Assembly (NCBI GenBank): GCA_035420085.1
Contig: DAOLUH010000005.1
Coordinates: forward strand, 1 to 64,000
DNA length: 64,000 nucleotides
From: DSWT01 sp035420085
GTDB taxonomy: Bacteria; Chloroflexota; Anaerolineae; B4-G1; SLSP01
Reading direction: 5' to 3'
Shown here: in pieces, positions 58,094-64,000 of the stretch
Layout: each line of letters opens with the position of its first letter
How positions within the stretch are numbered: position 1 is the stretch's first letter
The notes under the pieces: generated by a model
Seen by the model: only the letters and a program-made list of their open reading frames with translations
What the model was told of the DNA's origin: nothing
Databases searched by the model: none
Program-made: the position numbers and the translations under genes

Positions 58094-58345
58094 TTACTCG
58101 GTGGTTGGCGGTTCGGCTGCCTGAAGCACGATGGGCCGTCCTTGTTTGAACGACTCCAACTGCTCCTCCAATTCCAGTCGCCGCGATTCGGCTGCCGACT
58201 TACCTTCTTCCACCAATCGCTCAATCCCTTCGCGGATGCGCTTTTGCAGCGTCGCCCCGGATTGTGGCGTCAAAAGCAGCGATAATACTCCCCCTGTCCA
58301 TAGACCTACGATCAAACCGGCTAGAAATATCCCGAATTTGCGCAT
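58094..58345 (-). CDS. YtxH-like small membrane protein
   Basis: An 83-residue protein: N-terminal glycine-rich membrane helix (KFGIFLAGLIVGLWTGGVLSLLLTPQSG) followed by a charged helix (LQKRIREGIERLVEEGKSAAESRRLELEEQLESF). The TPQSG sequence after the helix is typical of YtxH/DUF948-type stress proteins. It lies alone between the C26 gene and an intergenic region. Confidence 0.75.
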   Translation of the reverse strand: MRKFGIFLAGLIVGLWTGGVLSLLLTPQSGATLQKRIREGIERLVEEGKSAAESRRLELEEQLESFKQGRPIVLQAAEPPTTE

Positions 58346-58529
58346 TGAACACCTCCCCTTAGCTCACAATTAATCCTATTATACGCTATGCCAGCCAGGA
58401 TGCAATCGAAATCAAAACTTCTTGCTCCCTGCTGCTTTTTGCTCTCTCCCCGGCGGCGGGTGAGCCGGTAGCGTCAAAAAAACTTCGCTCTCTGCCCCCG
58501 TCTCCGGGGGCAGGTAAGCCAGCCTATAG
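58346..58529. other. Intergenic region with short palindromes
   Basis: About 180 bases without a gene. GCCCCCGTCTCCGGGGGC (near 58495-58512) and a weaker CCCCGGCGGCGGG stretch are the only clear structures, possibly ending the transcript of the 58530-59393 gene. No promoter stands out. Confidence 0.5.
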
Positions 58530-59393
58530 CTACTCCTTCTGTTTCAGAAGGATCAGGTGTCGGCTCACCCATCCTTCGCCCTCTTCCGCTGAACAAGGTT
58601 CCACCTGGATGGTGGAGATCGGTACCCCCTGAGGAATATCAATGTAGAGCTTGTAGACATGCCCTGGTTCGACCGCGAAGTCGGCGAGTCCCGGTCCGCT
58701 CTCCGGCTTGAAACCGGTGATGGCGCGATCTGCGCCGTCTTCCCAGAGCAGCCAGATCTCCCGGCCTGGCAGTGGGAGCATCTCCACCTGTTCGCGCCGC
58801 CGCACGGTGATGGTGTGGGACAGCATCAGCGAGACGGTGATGTGTGGCTGCGCCTCGCAGGAAAAAGTCTGCGACACGATGTAAAAAGCGGTAAGCGGCT
58901 GTGGTGGGGAGATGGCGGTCAGCGTCGGCCTGGGAGAGGGTGTGGCTGTGGGAGGATTGGGCGTGGCTGTAGGAGCAACCGTCAAGGGAGTGGGCGATGG
59001 GGCGGATGGCGCCACGGGGGTAGGAACGACAATCGCCTCACCCGTGTAAATGCGGACAGCCGGCGTATCAACGCCGTAGAACGCGCCCAGTTCCGCGAGC
59101 CTTTGAAGAATGACGATGGGGCGACCGGCGGTTACCGCCTGTTCCAGCGTTTCGGCGACGAGGGGACGAATCTCCGCCTCTGGCAGATCTTGCAAGCGCA
59201 ATTGCGTGCGGTTCCAATTGCCCTCCGCGCCATAAGCCAGCGCCGTCATCTTGATCCAATCGGAGCGATATGGCTTGTCCAGCAGCGGCGGGTAGGTGTC
59301 GTAGTATTCAGGCGGGGAGATGCCCCACGTGTAGACCAATCCTGCCGCGAGGCCCAGGACGAGGCCGATGATGAGCACGCCCCAGGATTTCAC
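58530..59393 (-). CDS. Membrane-anchored protein of unknown function with P/T-rich linker
   Basis: A 287-residue protein: an N-terminal membrane helix (WGVLIIGLVLGLAAGLVYTWGI), a helical domain of about 85 residues (SDWIKMTALAYGAEGNWNRTQLRLQDL...EQAVTAGRPIVILQRLAELGAFYGV), a linker of repeated TPxP/APTATP, and a C-terminal beta domain ending QVEPCSAEEGEGWVSRHLILLKQKE. Its helical part is similar to the whole of the upstream 122-residue protein; ATGA overlap couples the two. No function is known to me. Confidence 0.72.
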   Translation of the reverse strand: MKSWGVLIIGLVLGLAAGLVYTWGISPPEYYDTYPPLLDKPYRSDWIKMTALAYGAEGNWNRTQLRLQDLPEAEIRPLVAETLEQAVTAGRPIVILQRLAELGAFYGVDTPAVRIYTGEAIVVPTPVAPSAPSPTPLTVAPTATPNPPTATPSPRPTLTAISPPQPLTAFYIVSQTFSCEAQPHITVSLMLSHTITVRRREQVEMLPLPGREIWLLWEDGADRAITGFKPESGPGLADFAVEPGHVYKLYIDIPQGVPISTIQVEPCSAEEGEGWVSRHLILLKQKE

Positions 59394-59758
59394 GGTTGAC
59401 CTCGCTGGAGATAGGGCTGCATTGGCGGCGTGCTCACCCCCAGAGCGTGGGCTAACTGGGCGAGCGGGATGAGGATGGCGTCAGACTTGCCTTGTTGAAT
59501 CCAGCGTTCTGTCACTTCAACCAGAGGTACAGTAAACGCATAGGGCTGTAAAGCCGCCAGACGTTGCTGCGCCAGGGCCAGGTCGCCATCCACCTGGTAC
59601 GCGGCAGCCGTCAGGCGGATGTATTCCTCCTGATAATCGCGACGCAGCATCGCCGGGGATGAATTGGCGCGTTGCACGGGCAGCAGCTCCCATCCAATGA
59701 GCAGCGCCAGTCCAATGCCGAGTGCGATGCCGACGATAAACCAGAGCAGACGTTTCAT
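59390..59758 (-). CDS. Short membrane-anchored paralogue of the downstream protein
   Basis: A 122-residue protein with an N-terminal membrane helix (LLWFIVGIALGIGLALLIGWELL) and a helical domain (EEYIRLTAAAYQVDGDLALAQQRLAALQPYAFTVPLVEVTERWIQQGKSDAILIPLAQLAHALGV) that aligns with residues 40-110 of the next gene product. It lacks the linker and the C-terminal domain. The two probably act together at the membrane. Confidence 0.72.
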   Translation of the reverse strand: MKRLLWFIVGIALGIGLALLIGWELLPVQRANSSPAMLRRDYQEEYIRLTAAAYQVDGDLALAQQRLAALQPYAFTVPLVEVTERWIQQGKSDAILIPLAQLAHALGVSTPPMQPYLQRGQP

Positions 59759-59886
59759 TCACCATTCCTCACGCAGCAAGAATCATGAATCATGATTTTG
59801 CATCATCATACATCGGAAATGACAGAGCGCAAAACCTGACTGCTGATCGCTGAGGACTGAAAGCTAAAAACTGTTCAGATGTTCTA

Positions 59887-60027
59887 TTGACGCGCGCGCA
59901 AACTGCCCCTATAATAGAGTTAACAGTTGATCCTCTCAGGATTTGGGAGAACAGGCAGGTCGCCGAAGGGTGAACACTGCAAAGCCAGGCGGGGTAGCCG
60001 CATAACACAAGTCCTGAGAGGTTTTTT
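59887..60027 (+). ncRNA. Stand-alone structured RNA with its own promoter and terminator
   Basis: TTGACG (59887-59892), a 17-base spacer and TATAAT (59910-59915) form a consensus promoter; the transcript would start near 59922. A 13-bp stem (59932-59944 with 60009-60021, one T-G pair) encloses 64 bases and is followed by TTTTTT (60022-60027). Inside, GCAG-x-TCGCC-GAAG-GGTGA-x-CTGC folds as one hairpin and GCGG-GGTAG-CCGC as another. No plus-strand gene follows, so it is not a cis-riboswitch. The AACACTGCAAAGCC and GGGGTAGCCGC stretches recall c-di-nucleotide riboswitch elements but do not fit fully. Family unknown. Confidence 0.65.
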
Positions 60028-60040
60028 ATGTGGGATTGAA

Positions 60041-60076
60041 CGTAGGATGAGTTGCCAACTCGTCCTACGTTTTTTT
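60041..60076 (+). terminator. Second terminator behind the structured RNA
   Basis: CGTAGGATGAGTT (60041-60053) pairs with AACTCGTCCTACG (60057-60069) with one mismatch, followed by TTTTTTT. It repeats the inner sequence of the terminator at 48743-48786. The remaining region to 60162 has no gene. Confidence 0.85.
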
Positions 60077-60161
60077 GTGTCGCTATGTAAAGGGGAGGGC
60101 GTGAGAACGCCCTCCCCTGGGTTATGCCGAAATGTTGTTCGGCTGCGCGCGTGCTACGATG

Positions 60162-63100
60162 TTATGGGGTGTAGGCGCGCATGACAAGCGGCAGGTAGAT
60201 GTAGCGGATCGGTTTGGGCGTATAGACGAGGTCTACCAGCGTTCGCCCCAGGTTACCTGGCGTCGCCGGTTCGCTGCCCGTGTCGAATGCCCCGTACCAG
60301 TAGTAGGAGTTGATGCCGAATGTATTGGTCATATAGTCGGACACGTCCCAGTGCATCGTCAGGGTGAAGGGTTCGCCAGCCGGCACAGAGGTCGGGCCGG
60401 TAACATCCAGCGTGTTCTGATCAGCCATTGGTACGACCGCGGTGGCGACGACGACCCGGTCTGGGACCACAATGGTTTCCTGCCCGGTCTCGTAGTTCTG
60501 GATAAAGATGTGGTAGGTGCCGGTGATCAGGCTTGACCCCGAGATAGAGCAGTATTCCAACGCTGCTCCGGTCGCCGAGGTACAGGCTACCGCCCCGTTC
60601 CGATTCAGCACGAACAGGTCCAGATCGTTGGATGTGGTATCCACAATCTCGACGACCAGGCGCATATCCGAGGCTGCTACCGTCGCCGTGTAGTAGTACA
60701 CACCGCCGTTTTCCAGGTCCGTATAGCTGTTCAGAGTGGGATCTTGAACGATGTAGGCCTCTGACAACACGCCCTGTGTTATACCATGGACATCAACGGT
60801 CATAGTGACGATCTCAATGGCCTTCAGGTCGGTCAGATCATCACTGCCCTGTTCTTCGTCCGTGTCAATGTAGACCTGGGTCGGAATGTTGGAAACAGCG
60901 CGCTTTACGGCCACCGGGAAGTGCGCCGCGACTGTTTCTTCCGAGTCAGGCGTGAACATGACTTTGCCGAAGCGCCAGACGTTGAGCGGGGCCGCCGAAA
61001 CATCTGCCGTGATCTTGACCACCTGGGTCGCGCCAGGCGCCAAAGCGAAGGTCGCCGGCTCGACGGTCAGAGCGATGTCTGTTCCTGCTGTTTGCACGGT
61101 CCATGTCACGGTGCTGTCCATTGTGCTGGAGATAGTGCGCGTCCACGTGCAATCCTCGACACAGCTTGGATTCGCCAGGCTGGCCAGGTTCAATGCTGTC
61201 GGATCGCCGCCCCACGAGGGGTTGGAATACCACATCGCCAGGATGCTCTCGTCCAGGACGAAGCCGGCCTGCGCGGCCTTGGCGACATCTACACGGCCCG
61301 CGCCCACATCAAAGGGATCGGCCAGAGTCACGCCGTCTTGTTTGACCGGGCGGGTGGCGCTGGTGAAGGCGGTGCTCATCAACGCGGATTGCACTTCGGC
61401 CACCGACCAGTCGGGATGCAGCTTGCGCACCAACGCGGCGGCGCCGGCCACGTGCGGGCTGGCCATAGATGTGCCGGAGTAGAAGGCAAATTCTGCCTCG
61501 CCATCAGGTGTATTGTCGCCATCGGCGACTGCTGCCAGGATGTCGGTGCCAGGAGCAGTAATGTCGGGTTTGAGTATCGTCGGCGCGGCGAGGCTCGGTC
61601 CACGGCTGCTGGAGGCGCTCATAATGTCGCCATTAGCATCGGCGATGTTTAGATTGAAACCCATGATGGTTGCTGTTTGGGCTACATTCTTGTCCAACCA
61701 CGCCTTGAGTGTCACGCCTTGGTTGTAGGTCAGGTGCACCGCCGGCAGGTAGTGGGCGTCGCCAACCAGTGAGTTGCCGCTGGCGAGGTCATTCACGAGG
61801 ACCATACCACCGGCGCCGCCGGCCAACACGTTGGCGCCTTTGGCGACACGGGCGTTGGTCCCGCGGTCACAAACGACGATCTCGCCGTTGAATGTGCCTG
61901 CCGGGAAAGGCACCAGGCACAGTCGCGCTGTATCGAACAGGAGCGTTCCTTCAGTGGTATCGGTGTACCATCCGGCGTAGACGATCGGCGCTGGGCCATA
62001 CCCTGCGGTGAAGCCCAAACCCATCATGTCAGCCGGGGGATTGGCGCCACCCGTCATATTGATTAATGCATTTTCAAGCTTGCGGTCGTGCGTGGAGTTT
62101 GCCACAACCATGTACCACGGCGCGGGCTTGTTGGAGACGGTGCCGGGATTTGGGCCGCTGTTGCCGGCCGACGTCGCCATAAAGATGCCGGCGGCGCGGA
62201 CGTTAGCGTAGAGCAGGCCCTCTGAAGTCCAGGGGCTTTGTACGCTAGTGCCCCCGAAGGAGTAGTTGACAACATCAACATGGTCAGCGATAGCCTGGTT
62301 GAAAGCCGCCAAGATATTGCTGCCTGGCGCGGTGCCGGCGCCCGGCGTGCCTTCAATGCTGTAGGCGATGATATTGGCGTGCGGCGCAACACCGGAGATC
62401 GTGCGGGTCACAGCCGTGGTCGGCGCTTCCACAACGGCTTCCAGGAGGTTGCCGGCCGCCGTGCTGCCCACGTGCGTGCCATGACCATTATAGTCTTCCG
62501 GCAAGTCGGCATCGAAACTCCACACACCGATGAGCTTGTTGTTACAAGTGACCGTGGTGGTGTAAACAGCGGTATTGGTGGGATCGCACCATCCGTAGAA
62601 CTTGCCGCGCGGGTTGGTGTGGACGTAACCGTCTACTGGACCTACCTGAGCAAAGGACGGGTGATCCATATTGATACCGGTATCAACGATACCCACGACC
62701 ATGCCCTCGCCCTTTGTTTCCACGCCGGTTGCGGTGCCATCCCATACAGCGGGTGCGCCGATCCAGGCTGGGCCGGCGTCGGTTTCAACCTCCTCAACCC
62801 AGTCCGGGACGACCTCAACCACGCCTTCCAGTTTCGCCAATGCCGCAGCTTCGGCGGCGGTCAAACGCACCGCCATACCGTTGAGGGCGTACTGGTACTG
62901 GAAAACAACTTCGGGCTTGCGCCCGATAACCGCCGCCGCATTGGTCAAAAACTGCGCTTGCTTGGTCTTCAGGTAATTGACATAGCGGACACTGGCAGGC
63001 GCGTTCACGTCCAACTTCGCAGCGCCGGTCACTTGCGGGCTGGTGGCTTGCAACCCGGCGACGCCCCCCTCATAGGTCGGAAGGGCCGCATCTTTCAATT

Positions 63101-63224
63101 GAACGATGTAGATCTGTGTATCACCGCCCGCAGTGGGGGCGCTTGGGGCTGCTGTCGCACTGATGGGGAAAACCATCGTCAGTACAAGCAACACAGCCAA
63201 CAGTCTGGCTAATTTGGCTTTCAT
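60162..63224 (-). CDS. Secreted subtilisin-like (S8) protease with PA domain and YLPLVMR tail
   Basis: A 1020-residue exported protease. The start at 63224 follows GGAGGAG. Signal peptide (ARLLAVLLVLTMVFPISATA), I9-type propeptide, then catalytic Asp181 (VDTGINMDHPSF), His248 (NGHGTHVGSTAAGN) and Ser586 (GTSMASPHVAGAAALV). A PA domain lies between His and Ser (ARVAKGANVLAGGAGGMVLVND...). A long beta-rich C-terminal region follows, and the protein ends PIRYIYLPLVMRAYTP. It is probably attached to the surface and degrades extracellular proteins. Confidence 0.93.
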   Translation of the reverse strand: MKAKLARLLAVLLVLTMVFPISATAAPSAPTAGGDTQIYIVQLKDAALPTYEGGVAGLQATSPQVTGAAKLDVNAPASVRYVNYLKTKQAQFLTNAAAVIGRKPEVVFQYQYALNGMAVRLTAAEAAALAKLEGVVEVVPDWVEEVETDAGPAWIGAPAVWDGTATGVETKGEGMVVGIVDTGINMDHPSFAQVGPVDGYVHTNPRGKFYGWCDPTNTAVYTTTVTCNNKLIGVWSFDADLPEDYNGHGTHVGSTAAGNLLEAVVEAPTTAVTRTISGVAPHANIIAYSIEGTPGAGTAPGSNILAAFNQAIADHVDVVNYSFGGTSVQSPWTSEGLLYANVRAAGIFMATSAGNSGPNPGTVSNKPAPWYMVVANSTHDRKLENALINMTGGANPPADMMGLGFTAGYGPAPIVYAGWYTDTTEGTLLFDTARLCLVPFPAGTFNGEIVVCDRGTNARVAKGANVLAGGAGGMVLVNDLASGNSLVGDAHYLPAVHLTYNQGVTLKAWLDKNVAQTATIMGFNLNIADANGDIMSASSSRGPSLAAPTILKPDITAPGTDILAAVADGDNTPDGEAEFAFYSGTSMASPHVAGAAALVRKLHPDWSVAEVQSALMSTAFTSATRPVKQDGVTLADPFDVGAGRVDVAKAAQAGFVLDESILAMWYSNPSWGGDPTALNLASLANPSCVEDCTWTRTISSTMDSTVTWTVQTAGTDIALTVEPATFALAPGATQVVKITADVSAAPLNVWRFGKVMFTPDSEETVAAHFPVAVKRAVSNIPTQVYIDTDEEQGSDDLTDLKAIEIVTMTVDVHGITQGVLSEAYIVQDPTLNSYTDLENGGVYYYTATVAASDMRLVVEIVDTTSNDLDLFVLNRNGAVACTSATGAALEYCSISGSSLITGTYHIFIQNYETGQETIVVPDRVVVATAVVPMADQNTLDVTGPTSVPAGEPFTLTMHWDVSDYMTNTFGINSYYWYGAFDTGSEPATPGNLGRTLVDLVYTPKPIRYIYLPLVMRAYTP

Positions 63225-63445
63225 CTGTAAACTCCTCCTATATGTTTTTGGAATTGGTGAAAAAATTGGTACAACAACACGAAGTACATCCATAACAGGT
63301 TGGCGTTTGTATAATTTGCTTATGGCTTATCACCCCCTCTCTTGTTCGTCCTTGTCTATGATAAGCATTTTTTACTGAAGGAGGAGGTCAGCGTTCTTCC
63401 CTCCCCCTTCAGCGACCAAAGCCCGCGCGGCGTGGGCGTCTCCGA
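63225..63445. other. Intergenic region with one imperfect stem-loop
   Basis: Between two minus-strand genes. TGAAGGAGGAGG (63376-63387) and CCTCCCCCTTCA (63400-63411) can pair with one mismatch, but no U-run follows in the minus direction. No promoter was recognised with confidence. Confidence 0.5.
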
Positions 63446-63970
63446 CTATTGTGCGACGTTACGCATTACCAAAGGCAAGTAGATGTAGTGCATGACGGTC
63501 GTGCCGGCGCTCGCTGAATCTGTGCCACCCGAAGAAGAAACATACGCCGTGTTGACGATGGGACCCCGCAAAACAAAGGTCGCTGATCCCGGATCGGGCA
63601 ACTTGGCGGTGAAGACAAGGGTGACGACATTCTGACCGATCGGGGGGATCAGACCTGTCCATGTGATCACATCCCCCACTACAGTGCGCGTGCCAAAACT
63701 GGGGTAACTCACCCAACCGTTGAACGACAGGGGAATGGGCAGCACGTCGGTCATTACCGCATTGAGACCCTGCGCCGCTGTGTTGGTGAGTGTGATCGTG
63801 TAGGTGAACAGGCCGGTGTAATTAACATCAATCACTTTGGGCGAGACAGTCTTGGTGATGGCGATGGGGCCATTGGGGGCCGCTGGCGCAGCGTTGACAA
63901 CGGCTACCATCAGAGCGCATAACGCGGCGAAGACAACAAAAACGAGCAACGTTTTCTGTAGGGTTTTCAT
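63446..63970 (-). CDS. Small DUF11-type secreted protein with YLPLVMR tail
   Basis: A 174-residue exported protein with GGAGG upstream of its start. Signal peptide (TLQKTLLVFVVFAALCALMVAVVNA), one DUF11-like domain (AITKTVSPKVIDVNYTGLFTYTITLTNTAAQGLNAVMTDVLP...) and the end MHYIYLPLVMRNVAQ. It may be a minimal surface protein or a cargo/partner of the protease at 60162. It is the shortest carrier of the tail in this window. Confidence 0.85.
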   Translation of the reverse strand: MKTLQKTLLVFVVFAALCALMVAVVNAAPAAPNGPIAITKTVSPKVIDVNYTGLFTYTITLTNTAAQGLNAVMTDVLPIPLSFNGWVSYPSFGTRTVVGDVITWTGLIPPIGQNVVTLVFTAKLPDPGSATFVLRGPIVNTAYVSSSGGTDSASAGTTVMHYIYLPLVMRNVAQ

Positions 63971-64000
63971 ACTAAATCCTCCTTTACCATTAGCTAGTAT

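Noticed and set aside
59922..60027. Signal recognition particle RNA
   Set aside because: The length fits, but the conserved GGAAG / AGCAGC core is missing and the fold is branched rather than one long hairpin.
59922..60027. c-di-GMP or c-di-AMP riboswitch
   Set aside because: Only fragments of the conserved sequences are present and no gene follows on the plus strand.
60162..63970. LPXTG, PEP-CTERM or Por-type C-terminal sorting signals
   Set aside because: None of the tailed proteins has the motif plus membrane helix plus basic end, and the ends do not resemble the Por domain.

Overview
The window looks like part of a chromosome from a Chloroflexota bacterium (Anaerolineae or Caldilineae-like), possibly from a metagenome assembly. 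The grounds are several secreted proteins ending in a Y-(L/I)-YLPLVMR tail, DUF11-type repeat proteins, many toxin-antitoxin and HEPN/nucleotidyltransferase pairs, and a large, patchwork exopolysaccharide locus. No tRNA, rRNA, CRISPR array, integrase or transposase was recognised.

Positions 1-40,654 are almost entirely minus-strand and form a surface-polysaccharide locus. In transcription order (right to left): a hexapeptide acyltransferase, a GT2 polyprenyl-phosphate-type glycosyltransferase, a B12-binding radical SAM protein, an O-antigen ligase/polymerase, a large BNR-repeat surface protein, a GDP-mannose 3,5-epimerase-like enzyme, the ABC-2 permease Wzm, an array of toxin modules mixed with broken wzt copies, two GT-C membrane glycosyltransferases, the intact Wzt ATPase with a C-terminal substrate-binding domain, a CapA-like protein, an asparagine-synthase-like protein, two class I methyltransferases, GT2 and GT4 glycosyltransferases, a second BNR surface protein, a second acyltransferase and a second O-antigen ligase. 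Together these imply an ABC-transporter-dependent heteropolysaccharide that is assembled, modified, exported and ligated or anchored.

The most unusual part is 24.6-28.9 kb. Four 5' fragments of wzt alternate with four different toxin modules (MazF-type, HEPN/MNT, HicAB, HEPN/MNT). A TumE/TumA-like pair at 2.2-2.9 kb is likewise flanked by a direct repeat of the 3' end of a methyltransferase gene. This fits insertion of toxin modules with long target duplication. Three of the wzt fragments also carry several short dispersed repeats, mostly a multiple of three bases long; one copy rebuilds the P-loop after an insertion beside it.

Positions 40.8-48.7 kb (plus strand) encode a secreted C25 (gingipain-type) protease, two paralogous DNRLRE-domain surface proteins and an LCP-family wall-polymer transferase. 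Positions 48.8-58.3 kb hold mostly housekeeping and small operons: a methyltransferase, an aminotransferase, an HD phosphohydrolase / DUF1638 / cellobiose 2-epimerase operon, a SanA-like protein, an anchored protein of unknown function, a LysM protein, ribosomal protein L19 (rplS), a C26 peptidase and a YtxH-like protein. Positions 58.5-64.0 kb carry two related anchored proteins, a strongly promoted stand-alone structured RNA at about 59.92-60.03 kb, a subtilisin-like protease and a small DUF11 protein; the last two carry the YLPLVMR tail.
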